The position numbers and the translations under genes were made by a program. Below are positions 1 to 7,171 of a DNA stretch of 39,907 bases, piece after piece. The DNA is taken from contig JBMNOD010000029.1 in NCBI GenBank assembly GCA_050942875.1, forward strand, positions 1 through 39,907, given 5' to 3'. The first letter of the stretch is position 1, and every line of letters begins with the position of its first letter. The stretch is from JAAZAI01 sp050942875 (GTDB lineage Bacteria > Verrucomicrobiota > Kiritimatiellia > RFP12 > UBA3636). Below the pieces are notes generated by a model that was not told where the DNA came from, did no database searches, and saw only the letters and a program-made list of their open reading frames with translations.

Positions 1-67
1 CGACCGCCTGTTTGCGGCGCTCGAAAAGCTCGTTTGTGCTGATCTCTCTTGCGTTTTTGATTTGCAT
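1..67 (-). CDS. N-terminus of a clipped gene, possibly a class III aminotransferase
   Basis: Only the first 22 codons are visible, reading leftwards from the ATG at 67-65; the rest lies outside the window. The peptide contains NELFERRKQAV, which resembles the first helix of 4-aminobutyrate-type class III aminotransferases (pattern LxxRRxxAVPRG), but the family fold is not visible, so this assignment is weak. No clear Shine-Dalgarno sequence precedes the ATG. The frame is open to the window edge and has the look of real coding sequence. Confidence 0.45.
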   Translation of the reverse strand, partial: MQIKNAREISTNELFERRKQAV

Positions 68-118
68 GAATTCAGGCTAACATAACCGCGAACAAAATGC
101 AACACTATTTTTGGCCGG

Positions 119-139
119 GTTAGTAGTGGCTAGTCGCTA
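119..139. repeat. Heptamer tandem repeat, three units
   Basis: Three successive seven-base units (GTTAGTA, GTGGCTA, GTCGCTA) lie upstream of the first complete gene. The same GTCGCTA/GTGGCTA units recur at 15889-15916. Confidence 0.6.
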
Positions 140-228
140 TGGTTTTGGGGGTCTGTCCAAAGAACTCTTTGTTGACGAATCGATGGTGGCGGGACGATGG
201 TTTTCGCCAAGAGAAAGGAGCCTCCAAA

Positions 229-864
229 ATGAATAAATGGGGAAAGACAACGCTGATTGGGTGCAGATCATTCCTTATGCTGGCAATCTGCATCGGCATA
301 GGGGGTTTCTTCTTCCTCCGGCATCTCGGTCGATCTTTCTTCATGTTGGGCATCGAAGATTTTGACGAGGCAAAACAGCCTTGGATGGAGTGCGGCATTC
401 CGCATCCAAGCGGAACGCCGGAAATTGTCTTCATGCAAAAGAGCATCCATCCGTTTCTCGCCGAGTACGAGTACAAGTTGCGTTTCGGATCGGGAACCAA
501 CGCTGTCGAACGTTGGCTTCCGCTCAACTGCGGCGGTCGCACCCGCATGAATGCATACTGGTATCCATCGGACGGCGCTTTCGGATCCGCCCTTCGCCTG
601 CAAGACCACTGGGGCGAGTATCTGGTTCGAATTCAGGAGCAGAAGACGTACCTCATTCTTCGATACAAGGGACGGATTTATGCCGGAGAGATAACAGAAA
701 GCAGTCCTGGATCTTCCATGGGAGAAACATATTGTCCGAAGGACGGGGTGGCAAAGCTTCATGTATCGGTGGGTCGGACAGGAATCAGGAGCGTATTTCG
801 GAAGGATAGATGGCAAGAGCTACCCGTTGCGTTTTGTGCCGGTGTCGGAGGAAGCAGAAGTTGA
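229..864 (+). CDS. Hypothetical single-pass membrane protein with a probable 3' frameshift
   Basis: I do not recognise this protein. The ATG at 229 is preceded by GAAAGGAG at a good distance, so it is preferred over an in-frame upstream start at 139. The product is about 211 residues: a short basic N-terminus, a membrane helix at about residues 10-30 (ICIGIGGFFFL), then an exported domain rich in Trp and Tyr. Near 740-785 the reading frame appears to break. The frame shifted by one base continues sensibly (GAYFGRIDGKSYPLRF, then an acidic tail) to a TGA at 881-883, whereas the annotated frame ends in a low-quality tail rich in Arg, Gly and Ser. The intact gene probably ran from 229 to 883. 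It stands alone, with repeat-rich DNA downstream. Confidence 0.6.
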   Translation: MNKWGKTTLIGCRSFLMLAICIGIGGFFFLRHLGRSFFMLGIEDFDEAKQPWMECGIPHPSGTPEIVFMQKSIHPFLAEYEYKLRFGSGTNAVERWLPLNCGGRTRMNAYWYPSDGAFGSALRLQDHWGEYLVRIQEQKTYLILRYKGRIYAGEITESSPGSSMGETYCPKDGVAKLHVSVGRTGIRSVFRKDRWQELPVAFCAGVGGSRS

Positions 865-956
865 AATCGAAATGGTCAGGTGAGGGGTTTTTGGGATCCT
901 TCCCCCTGTGCGCCAAGCGAAGCTCGGCTGCATGGCGAATCATCAGCGCAATGCCC

Positions 957-973
957 CCCGCCGGGACGGCGGG
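957..973. repeat. GC palindrome CCCGCCGGGACGGCGGG, copy 1
   Basis: A 17-base palindrome with two 7-base arms (CCCGCCG and CGGCGGG) around GGA. It is followed by CTCCAGC and then GCCGACTT-TACGTTCGC, a context shared with copy 3, so the repeated unit there is about 42 bp. Confidence 0.75.
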
Positions 974-1064
974 CTCCAGCAAGCCGACTTGTACGTTCGC
1001 GTTCTCGTCCCACGTCCCATGCCTGCCGCTTCGCTGTGTACGTGTACGCCGAAGGTTGAACAGC

Positions 1065-1081
1065 CCCGCCGGGACGGCGGG
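1065..1081. repeat. GC palindrome CCCGCCGGGACGGCGGG, copy 2
   Basis: Identical to copies 1 and 3 over the 17-base palindrome and the following CTCCAGC, then diverges. Confidence 0.75.
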
Positions 1082-1105
1082 CTCCAGCGGTCTCTGCGGG
1101 CAAAT

Positions 1106-1234
1106 GGCAAAGGGGCACGGGTTTTCCAACCCGTGGACGCAACCACGGACAGGAATGTCCGTGCCCCTGTTTCTGCGGCGCACCGCGCCCCCGCGCGGGC
1201 GAGCGGCGGCTCGCCGGGACGGCGTCGCCCCACC
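1106..1234 (+). repeat. Double-hairpin interspersed repeat, copy A
   Basis: The core at 1106-1167 has two perfect hairpins with 8-bp stems and 4-base loops: CACGGGTT-TTCC-AACCCGTG (1116-1135) and CACGGACA-GGAA-TGTCCGTG (1144-1163). They are enclosed by GGGG and CCCC, so the core is itself an imperfect palindrome and the two loops are complementary. To the right follow CCGCGC-CCCC-GCGCGG (1183-1198) and GGCGAGC-GGCG-GCTCGCC (1198-1215). An inverted copy lies at 16280-16402. No open reading frame is involved. The architecture resembles a bipartite REP (BIME). Confidence 0.8.
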
Positions 1235-1245
1235 TTCCCCACCAT

Positions 1246-1269
1246 AATCTGGAAAAATTCTTCCAGATT
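1246..1269. repeat. Hairpin with AATCTGGAA / TTCCAGATT arms
   Basis: A perfect 9-bp stem with a 6-base AT-rich loop. It belongs with the hairpin at 1432-1453, which has a different stem but the same kind of loop and the same GAA/TTC core. Confidence 0.6.
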
Positions 1270-1286
1270 ACAACAACCAATCCCCA

Positions 1287-1328
1287 GCCCTGAAAGGGCA
1301 TGGCATACCAGCTCAGGGCAACGCCCTG
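1287..1328. repeat. Paired GCCCT and CAGGGC hairpins
   Basis: Two small perfect hairpins with 3-base loops: GCCCT-GAA-AGGGC (1287-1299) and CAGGGC-AAC-GCCCTG (1314-1328). A degenerate copy of the first (GCCATGAAAGGGC) follows at 1352-1364. They are too short to act alone as terminators and lack a T-run. Confidence 0.55.
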
Positions 1329-1431
1329 GATTTGCACCAAAAAAACGTGTAAAGCCATGAAAGGGCGCGACATATCCCCTCGCCCGCACCCCAGCACGGT
1401 GCGCCCCAATCCCCACCCCGCCACGCAATGA

Positions 1432-1453
1432 TCTTGAAGAAAAATCTTCAAGA
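1432..1453. repeat. Hairpin with TCTTGAAG / CTTCAAGA arms
   Basis: A perfect 8-bp stem around an AAAAAT loop. It is related to 1246-1269, from which it differs by compensatory changes on both sides of the stem. Confidence 0.6.
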
Positions 1454-1579
1454 CCATGGAAGCCGGCTTGTCCGCATAGACCAACGCCAGCAGTGCCGAC
1501 GCGGCTGCGACGCGTCGTCCGCACGCCCGCGCCCAAGCGCGGTGCGCCCCAGTCCACTCTCTGCCACCGCCGGCGAACA

Positions 1580-1596
1580 CCCGCCGGGACGGCGGG
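1580..1596. repeat. GC palindrome CCCGCCGGGACGGCGGG, copy 3
   Basis: Identical 17-base palindrome. As in copy 1, the right flank continues with CTCCAGC and a GCCGACTT-TACGTTCGC context. Confidence 0.75.
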
Positions 1597-1716
1597 CTCC
1601 AGCGTGCCGACTTTTACGTTCGCCCATTGTGGACCGTGCCGGTCGCACACGTACTCGTACACGTTCACGATGCCGATGCCAACATGGATGGCTGAAGCGC
1701 CACCTCAAATGTCTCT

Positions 1717-2787
1717 TCAACCACGCGCGGCATAATTTCGCTCGATCCACTGGCGGTAGGCGCCGGTGCGGACGGATTCGACCCACGCTTTGTTGTCGAG
1801 ATACCAGCGCACCGTCTTCTCGAAGCCGGATTCCGCCGTCTCCGTCGGCTTCCAGCCGAGCTCTTTTTCGAGGCGGGAGCAGTCGATGGCGTAGCGGTGG
1901 TCGTGCCCCGGACGATCCTTCACATAGGTGATCAGGCTCTCGCGCGGCTTGCCGGAAGGCAGCGCCGGGACGAGGCGATCCACGATCGCGCAGATGCGCT
2001 TCACCACCTCGATGTTCGTCAGCTCGCAACGGCCGCCGACGAGATACGTCTCGCCGGAAGCGGCCTGCGCCATGATCATCCAGATCGCCGAGCAGTGGTC
2101 TTCCACGTGGAGCCAGTCGCGCACGTTGAGCCCTTCGCCGTAGATCGGCAGCGGCTTGCCCTCGGCGGCATTGAGGATCATCAGCGGGATGAGCTTCTCC
2201 GGGAACTGCCAGGGGCCGTAGTTGTTGGAACAGTTGGAAATCGTCGTCTCCAGGCCATACGTGTCATGGTACGCGCGCACGATGTGGTCGGACGCCGCCT
2301 TCGAAGCGGAATACGGGCTGTGCGGATCATACGGCGTCGTTTCCATGAAGAAACCCGTGTCCCCCAGGCTGCCGAACACCTCGTCCGTGCTCACGTGGTG
2401 GAAGACGACCATGCGATCCTGACGCTCCTTGGCCGCCTGCAGCAGATTGAACGTGCCGACGATGTTCGTCTGGATGAAGTCGTCCGGCGCGACGATCGAG
2501 CGATCGACGTGCGACTCCGCCGCGAAATGGCAGACGGCGTCGATGGCGTAGTCGTCAAAGATTCGCTTCAGCGCCGCCGGGTCGCGGATGTCCGCATGTT
2601 CGAAGACGTAGCGCCCCCCTTGCGCGGTCGCGACGTCCTCCAGGCTCGCCGGATTGCCGGCGTAGGTCAGCGCGTCGAGATTGACGATCCGGCCCTTGAA
2701 GCCGGTCTTGTTGAAAACATGGCGGATGAAGTTCGAGCCGATGAAGCCCGCGCCGCCGGTGACGAGTAGATTTTGAAAAGTTCGCAT
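1717..2787 (-). CDS. rfbB: dTDP-glucose 4,6-dehydratase
   Basis: Converts dTDP-glucose to dTDP-4-keto-6-deoxyglucose (EC 4.2.1.46), the second step of dTDP-rhamnose and related deoxysugar synthesis, in the cytoplasm. It is an extended short-chain dehydrogenase of about 356 residues, the usual length. Visible motifs are the NAD-binding TGGAGFIGS at 10-18, HFAAESHVDRS at 88-98, the catalytic Thr134-Asp135-Glu136 in STDEVFG, and Tyr159/Lys163 in YSASK. The start at 2787 has GGAG eight bases upstream. A longer start at 2808 coincides with the predicted transcription start and is unlikely. No other rml genes are present, so rfbA, rfbC and rfbD must lie elsewhere. The gene is transcribed away from the lipoprotein at 2888, from a divergent promoter pair. 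Confidence 0.97.
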   Translation of the reverse strand: MRTFQNLLVTGGAGFIGSNFIRHVFNKTGFKGRIVNLDALTYAGNPASLEDVATAQGGRYVFEHADIRDPAALKRIFDDYAIDAVCHFAAESHVDRSIVAPDDFIQTNIVGTFNLLQAAKERQDRMVVFHHVSTDEVFGSLGDTGFFMETTPYDPHSPYSASKAASDHIVRAYHDTYGLETTISNCSNNYGPWQFPEKLIPLMILNAAEGKPLPIYGEGLNVRDWLHVEDHCSAIWMIMAQAASGETYLVGGRCELTNIEVVKRICAIVDRLVPALPSGKPRESLITYVKDRPGHDHRYAIDCSRLEKELGWKPTETAESGFEKTVRWYLDNKAWVESVRTGAYRQWIERNYAARG

Positions 2788-2814
2788 CGTAGTTGCTCCA
2801 ATTGTCATGGCGGC

Positions 2815-2843
2815 ATTCTACAACAACCGCCACATCTTCTCAA
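2815..2843 (-). promoter_or_regulatory. sigma70-type promoter for rfbB
   Basis: On the reverse strand TTGAGA (2843-2838) and TAGAAT (2820-2815) are separated by 17 bp. The predicted start near 2808 gives a leader of about 20 bases containing the GGAG ribosome site. Confidence 0.65.
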
Positions 2844-2851
2844 CTACCAAC

Positions 2852-2880
2852 TTGAATCTGGCCGACAAATGTGGTTAAAT
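2852..2880 (+). promoter_or_regulatory. sigma70-type promoter for the ExbD-like lipoprotein gene
   Basis: TTGAAT and TTAAAT are separated by 17 bp. The -10 box ends only eight bases before the ATG at 2888, so the transcript would be leaderless or nearly so. This fits the absence of a Shine-Dalgarno sequence. Confidence 0.6.
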
Positions 2881-2887
2881 TTCCGGC

Positions 2888-3298
2888 ATGAAACGCCAGC
2901 CCTTCTTCTTCACTTGGGTGCTCTGCCTTGTCCTGCTCTCGGGATGCATGACCACCACCACGACTCGCGCGCCGAAAAACACCGGGCGGGCGGGTGTCAC
3001 CGTCGAGGTGCATGAGGATGGCACGCTGATGCTCTACGGCAACCCCATCGACCGCAAGACGCTGGCCAGGCGGCTGATCCGCGAGGAAGGCGCAGACAAG
3101 GGGAGGGCGGTCATCATCGAAGCGCATGGCGACGTGCGCCGCGCCAAACTTGCCGATCTGCGCAATTATCTCGTCTCCCGCCGTATCCCCAATGTGGTGA
3201 TCGTCACCCAGCGAAACGCCATTGTCCACGAAGGTCGCTCAGGCGAAGCGCTCCCCGCGACCGGTTTTCAAGGCGCTTCGAGGCCAGAAAGTCAATAA
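2888..3298 (+). CDS. Lipoprotein with an ExbD/TolR-like periplasmic domain
   Basis: A 136-residue exported protein. Residues 1-20 form a signal peptide ending in a lipobox (LLSGC, Cys20), so it is probably lipid-anchored and periplasm-facing. A Thr-rich linker follows, and from about residue 36 a domain with the beta-alpha-beta pattern of ExbD/TolR periplasmic domains (VTVEVHEDG, then VIIEAHGD, then VVIVTQ). Classical ExbD has one membrane helix with an essential Asp and sits beside ExbB. Here the helix is replaced by a lipid anchor and no exbB/tolQ neighbour exists, so it cannot be a simple motor subunit. The function is unknown. No ribosome-binding site is visible. Confidence 0.7.
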   Translation: MKRQPFFFTWVLCLVLLSGCMTTTTTRAPKNTGRAGVTVEVHEDGTLMLYGNPIDRKTLARRLIREEGADKGRAVIIEAHGDVRRAKLADLRNYLVSRRIPNVVIVTQRNAIVHEGRSGEALPATGFQGASRPESQ

Positions 3299-3312
3299 GT
3301 TGTAAAATCCGC

Positions 3313-3341
3313 TTGAAACCCACGCCCGGATAGTATAGATT
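3313..3341 (+). promoter_or_regulatory. Promoter for rpmB
   Basis: TTGAAA at 3313-3318 is followed by overlapping -10 candidates: TATAGA (3334-3339, 15-bp spacer) and TAGATT (3336-3341, 17-bp spacer). The AT-rich leader carries AGGAG just before the gene. Confidence 0.5.
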
Positions 3342-3367
3342 ATTACGTCTCTTTTAGGAGTATTATC

Positions 3368-3595
3368 ATGTCAAGAATCTGTCAAATCTGCGGTAAAGGC
3401 CCCTCGTCGGGCAACAAGATCATCCGGCGCGGCCTCGCCAAGTACAAGGGCGGCATCGGCCTGCACACGACGGCCGTCACTCGCCGTCGCTTTTTGCCCA
3501 ACCTCCACTCGGTGCGCGCCATCCAGAACGGCGCCAAGAAGCGCATGCGCGTGTGCGCGGCCTGCATCAAGCAAGGCCGCGTTGTCAAAGCCTAG
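3368..3595 (+). CDS. rpmB: 50S ribosomal protein L28
   Basis: A small basic protein of the large ribosomal subunit, 75 residues, normal for the family. The L28 signatures are the N-terminal MSRICQICGKGPSSGN, the central RRRFLPNLH and the basic RMRVCAAC. It has the zinc-binding (C+) form: Cys5-x2-Cys8 and Cys63-x2-Cys66 form a four-cysteine site. The start is fixed by TTTTAGGAG eight bases upstream. It is followed by the zinc-ribbon gene after about 100 bp. Confidence 0.97.
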   Translation: MSRICQICGKGPSSGNKIIRRGLAKYKGGIGLHTTAVTRRRFLPNLHSVRAIQNGAKKRMRVCAACIKQGRVVKA

Positions 3596-3702
3596 TTTTC
3601 AGGATGAATTCCGGCACCCAGCCGGCATGGCGGCGGTGAACAGCCGCAACGAACGTGAGAGGAGCCACCAAGCTCCCACAAGAAGAACAGGACGGCCTCG
3701 AG

Positions 3703-4167
3703 ATGGATCTGCCGAAAACCCTTCCCACCAGCATCGAACTCAACGAGGAAGATGTCCCTGCAACGGACATCACGTTCGAGTGTCCTCACTGCGCGAAGAG
3801 CCTCTCGATCGACCCGCGTGGCGCGGGTCTCGTGATCCTCTGCGTACAGTGCGGGGAACGCGTGACCGTTCCAATTCCTGAAGGTCTTGAGATTGAAGAT
3901 TTCGACGCGTCGCCGGAAGAAATCTCCATCCAGCTTCTCCATGCGCGCCAAAACCTCGCGAAGGCCCAGGCCCGCATTACCGAACTGGAACTCGAGCTCA
4001 ACGAGATGCAGGCCTACCGTGAGAACGTCCAGCGTTTCAACGAGGAACGTGCGGCCGTTCGCGAGCGTGTTCGCGCCCAGCTCGCCATCGTCTGCAAAAT
4101 GCAGGACGAGACGCGCAACATGATCAACGAGGTCGTCGGCATGGCCTCCGAACCGGATACGCTGTGA
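3703..4167 (+). CDS. Zinc-ribbon / coiled-coil protein of unknown function
   Basis: About 154 residues. An acidic N-terminal segment is followed by a zinc ribbon with two knuckles, CPHC and CVQC, about 20 residues apart (about residues 27-51). A long alpha-helical stretch (about 65-130) then has heptad Leu/Ala spacing typical of a coiled coil. A scaffold or nucleic-acid or protein-binding role is possible, but nothing catalytic is visible. The start is uncertain: ATG at 3703 has only a weak GGACGG upstream, and a GTG at 3655 would add 16 residues. Its stop codon overlaps the start of the next small gene, so the two are translationally coupled. Confidence 0.7.
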   Translation: MDLPKTLPTSIELNEEDVPATDITFECPHCAKSLSIDPRGAGLVILCVQCGERVTVPIPEGLEIEDFDASPEEISIQLLHARQNLAKAQARITELELELNEMQAYRENVQRFNEERAAVRERVRAQLAIVCKMQDETRNMINEVVGMASEPDTL

Positions 4168-4325
4168 AACGACGGCCCGGCGTCCGCAACCCCTTCGTTG
4201 CGACCGGACGCCTCGCCCTGAAGCTGATCAAAGCCTCCACCGATCTCTCGACAAGCGAGCAGAACACCGTTCTGCTCGTCTTGTTTGTTTTTCTGCTCGG
4301 CCTTGTCGTTCGCTATGCGCTCTAG
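4164..4325 (+). CDS. Small 53-residue membrane protein, coupled to the zinc-ribbon gene
   Basis: Starts at a GTG (4164-4166) that overlaps the upstream TGA by two bases (GTGA), a classic coupling arrangement, and ends at TAG 4323-4325. The product has a basic amphipathic first half (MKRRPGVRNPF) and one C-terminal membrane helix (LLVLFVFLLGLVV), probably placing the N-terminus in the cytoplasm. The segment LSTSEQNTVLLVLF resembles the membrane-anchor start of helix-hairpin-helix competence-type proteins in this bacterial group, but no HhH domain follows. Its codon use is as GC-rich as its neighbours. The function is unknown; it may anchor the zinc-ribbon partner. Confidence 0.65.
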   Translation: MKRRPGVRNPFVATGRLALKLIKASTDLSTSEQNTVLLVLFVFLLGLVVRYAL

Positions 4326-4340
4326 CGCTGCCGCTAGAGC
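4319..4340. terminator. Perfect 9-bp hairpin at the end of the small membrane gene
   Basis: GCTCTAGCG and CGCTAGAGC pair perfectly around the loop CTGC. The left arm includes the TAG stop codon. There is no T-run on either side, so it may be a weak terminator or mRNA-stabilising hairpin rather than a classical terminator. Confidence 0.4.
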
Positions 4341-4375
4341 GAGGATCCTGGGTTCAGACCGCAAAAACCTCTTTC

Positions 4376-4404
4376 TAGGCATCGGAGCGATGTTGTGCTA
4401 GAAT
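4376..4404 (+). promoter_or_regulatory. Promoter for the YfhO-like gene
   Basis: TAGGCA and TAGAAT are separated by 17 bp, with an extended -10 (TGC just before TAGAAT). The predicted start near 4411 excludes an ATG at 4403 and supports the start at 4430. Confidence 0.5.
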
Positions 4405-4429
4405 GTGGGGCCAGTTGAAACGAAACGTC

Positions 4430-7030
4430 ATGAAAATCAAAAATCTCTGGCCCCTCCTCCTTTTTGTTGCTGCATTCGCCATCGGCCTCGTCGTCTTCGC
4501 CGACGCCCTCCCCGCGACCGCCGTCCTGCAAGCGCCCGACGCCACGCCGGGCTTTGGTCGCACCAGCCTGCTGCGGCGGCTCCTGCCCCTGCTCAACGGC
4601 ACGCAGGCCACCGTCACGCACGACGATTTCCTGAAGGTCTTCCACGCCCTCGTCTATCACGAACTGAGCTTCATCCTCTCCACCGCGCTCGCCGCCCTCG
4701 CGATGGGCGCGTACTTGCACACCCTCGGCCTCCCCGCCGGCGCCTGCATGGCGGGCGGCCTGGCGATGGCGTTCTCGGGCTACCACTTCACGCTGTTCAA
4801 CGCCGGGCACCGCGGCTACTTCATCATGATGCCGTACGCCCTCTTCATGTTCGCCCTGGTCGAACGCGCGCTCATCCGTCCGCAATGGTTCCACTTCGTC
4901 CTGCTCGCGGCCTGCGCCATCGCCGGCCTCTCCACACAGCCGGACGTCCTGCTGCTGCTGATCATGCTGCTCGCGGCCTACGGCGTCTTCCGCCTCATCC
5001 AAATTGGCTCCGATGTCGGCGCGAAGACCTATTTCAACCGCGTCAAAAAACGCCTCCTCTTCGGCGTCGTCTTGATGGCCGTCGCCTTTGCCGTCCTCGG
5101 CCACAACACGGTCCGCCACCTTCTCGACGTCCAGATCGCCGGCCGCGAGAAGCAAATCGAGCAGGTGACCGGCGTCAAGACCGACGCGTCGGCCGCGGAG
5201 AAATCCGCCGAACAACTCGAAAAGGAGCGCAACGACCTCTGGATCTTCGCCACCAACTGGAGCCTCCCGCCCGAGGCCATGGCGGAATTCATCGCGCCCT
5301 GCCTGCGCGGCCTCGACACGAACAACCCGAAAGGCCCCTACTGGGGACGCCTCGGCCAGGCCGCCGACTTCGCCGACCACGTCGGCCAGCCCTACGACTG
5401 GCTCATGCAACGCGGCATCTATCCCAACTTCCGCCAGCACACGCTCTACCTCGGCGCCATCCCCGTGTCACTGGCGTTCTTCGCCTTGCTGGCCGCCTGC
5501 TTCGGGCTCCTAAAGCCAACGGCTGAAAACGCGCCGCCCCCCGGAGACGTCCGACGCCACTGGACCGGCATTGTCGCCTTCTGGGCGATCGCCGCGTTCA
5601 TCAGCCTCCTGCTCGCGCTGGGACGCCACGCACCCTTCTACCGCCTCTTCTACGCCCTGCCGATGATGGGCAAGATTCGCGCCCCGGTCAAGTTCGTCCA
5701 CCTCGTCGAAGTCGCCACCTCCGTCCTCTTCGCCTTCGGCCTCACGCGGCTGTCGCAGCCCGTGGCGGCCGAAAACGAACGCCGCTTCCGCCGTCTCGGC
5801 CAGGTCTTCGTCATCGTTGCCGTCGTCGTCGCCGCGATCTGCCTGTTCCGGGCGCAATTCACGAACGCCCAGAAGCTGGCACCCGCGATGGATCGCGTTC
5901 TCGCGCCGTTGTTCAAAGCCTGGTCGGCGCCCGCCGCCTCGTTCCACAGCCTTTTGGCCGACCTCCACCGCAGCGCCTTCATGCGCGCGGCGTGGCTGAT
6001 CGGCCTCGCCGCGGCAAGCGTCGGCGCCGTCGCGTTCGCCAAGCCGGCCAAGCGCCGCGCCGTGGCGCTCGCCTTCTGCGCACTGCTCACGCTGGCGACC
6101 GTCCTCGACATGGCGGAAGTCGGGCAGCGCTTCGTCGTCGTCAACAACGTCGCCGGCAAATACGCCGGCAACCCCATCGCAACGGCCATCAAAGCCCAAG
6201 GCAAGCCCGACGGCCTGGCCTTCTCGTATCTCCAACTGACGAACCAGTTGCTCCCCGGCGACGTGCCTTTCATCGACACGCTGGGCATCGAGGGCGTCAT
6301 GGGCCTTGACCCCACGACCTCCGACACCCCCGCTTCCCCGCGCGTCAAGACGCTCCTCGCGTTCGAGAACGACCTGGTCAAACGCTGGAAGTACTGGGGC
6401 GCGGCGGCGATTCTGACCCCGCCCGACGTCGCGCGCGACATGACACGCGCCAAGCTGGTGAAGATCGTCGGCCTCTACGACCTCGATTCGGCCAACCGCC
6501 TTGTCAAGCCCCGCGACCCCATGCGGGCGCAAATCGCCGTGTCGGAGCCGCTCGGCATGATCCCGCCCGTGGCCGTCTTCCACGGCTGGCGGGTCGTCGA
6601 CTCCGAAGACGCCGCGCTCAAGTGCATCGCGCAGAAGGACTTCGATCTCGACCGCGAGATCACGGTCGCCGGCGACGCCCTTTCGGACACGCCGGCGGAC
6701 GCCCCCTGCACCCCCGCAAGCTGGGTTGTGGCGCCCTCCGAGACCCTGGGCGGCAAAGCCGTGGTCAAGGCGACCACCCGGCGCCCCGGCATGCTCTTCG
6801 TCCGCGAAAACTCCCTCCGCGCCGTCCCGCTGACCGCCACGGTCAACGGCAAACGCGCCCCCGTTTACAAGGCCAACGGCATTTTCACCGCCATACCCGT
6901 TGACGCCGGCGACTCGACCATCGTCATCCGCCCCGCCCTCTCCGCCCCCCACATCATCGGCCACGCCGCCGCCGCGACCCTCGTCCTCCTCTGCCTCGCC
7001 GCCTTCATCCGCGAAGGCAAGGCGCGGTAG
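4430..7030 (+). CDS. YfhO-like polytopic membrane protein
   Basis: About 866 residues. An N-terminal signal-anchor helix (LLLFVAAFAIGLVVF) is followed by a periplasmic loop, then many hydrophobic helices across about residues 85-580, and a soluble C-terminal domain of about 230 residues closed by a last helix (LVLLCLAAFI). The helix pattern with SGYHFTLFNAGH and the C-terminal FHGWRVVDSEDAAL resemble bacterial YfhO-family membrane proteins, which have a GT-C-like layout and are linked in Firmicutes to glycosylation of envelope polymers. Transfer of lipid-linked sugars is a reasonable inference but not shown by a catalytic residue. The start at 4430 is preferred because the ATG at 4403 lies upstream of the predicted transcription start; no good ribosome-binding site is visible for either. 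Confidence 0.75.
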   Translation: MKIKNLWPLLLFVAAFAIGLVVFADALPATAVLQAPDATPGFGRTSLLRRLLPLLNGTQATVTHDDFLKVFHALVYHELSFILSTALAALAMGAYLHTLGLPAGACMAGGLAMAFSGYHFTLFNAGHRGYFIMMPYALFMFALVERALIRPQWFHFVLLAACAIAGLSTQPDVLLLLIMLLAAYGVFRLIQIGSDVGAKTYFNRVKKRLLFGVVLMAVAFAVLGHNTVRHLLDVQIAGREKQIEQVTGVKTDASAAEKSAEQLEKERNDLWIFATNWSLPPEAMAEFIAPCLRGLDTNNPKGPYWGRLGQAADFADHVGQPYDWLMQRGIYPNFRQHTLYLGAIPVSLAFFALLAACFGLLKPTAENAPPPGDVRRHWTGIVAFWAIAAFISLLLALGRHAPFYRLFYALPMMGKIRAPVKFVHLVEVATSVLFAFGLTRLSQPVAAENERRFRRLGQVFVIVAVVVAAICLFRAQFTNAQKLAPAMDRVLAPLFKAWSAPAASFHSLLADLHRSAFMRAAWLIGLAAASVGAVAFAKPAKRRAVALAFCALLTLATVLDMAEVGQRFVVVNNVAGKYAGNPIATAIKAQGKPDGLAFSYLQLTNQLLPGDVPFIDTLGIEGVMGLDPTTSDTPASPRVKTLLAFENDLVKRWKYWGAAAILTPPDVARDMTRAKLVKIVGLYDLDSANRLVKPRDPMRAQIAVSEPLGMIPPVAVFHGWRVVDSEDAALKCIAQKDFDLDREITVAGDALSDTPADAPCTPASWVVAPSETLGGKAVVKATTRRPGMLFVRENSLRAVPLTATVNGKRAPVYKANGIFTAIPVDAGDSTIVIRPALSAPHIIGHAAAATLVLLCLAAFIREGKAR

Positions 7031-7171
7031 GGGAAACTGGAGCAGGAGCCGGTCTCCCGTGGGTGTGGGCTGGCACCGTGTGCCCGCTCAAACCAAACGC
7101 CCCACCCCCAGCGCGGACACGGCCAAGAGGGGATTGCGGCAAAAAACGCGCGGGGTTGAAAGACGGCTCGC

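Larger units (their letters stand above)
865..1716. other. Repeat island without genes
   Basis: About 850 bp between two genes with no credible coding sequence; the open frames here are GC-rich artefacts that translate repeated palindromes. It holds three copies of a 17-bp GC palindrome, one copy of a double-hairpin repeat whose second copy lies inverted at 16280-16402, two hairpins with compensatory stem changes, and a pair of GCCCT/AGGGC-type hairpins. The parts are annotated separately. It looks like a deposit of REP-type elements. Confidence 0.75.

Noticed and set aside
149..158. GGGTCTGTCC as a RAYT element end at the left of the window
   Set aside because: It matches the motif before the transposase at 39398-39407 over ten bases only. 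With no longer shared sequence this could be chance.
4334..4380. tRNA-like GGTTCAGACC near 4351
   Set aside because: No acceptor stem, anticodon arm or full cloverleaf can be drawn around it.
7031..7171. Terminator between the convergent YfhO-like and atpK genes
   Set aside because: Only GGCAC-CGT-GTGCC was found; it has no T-run and a 5-bp stem.
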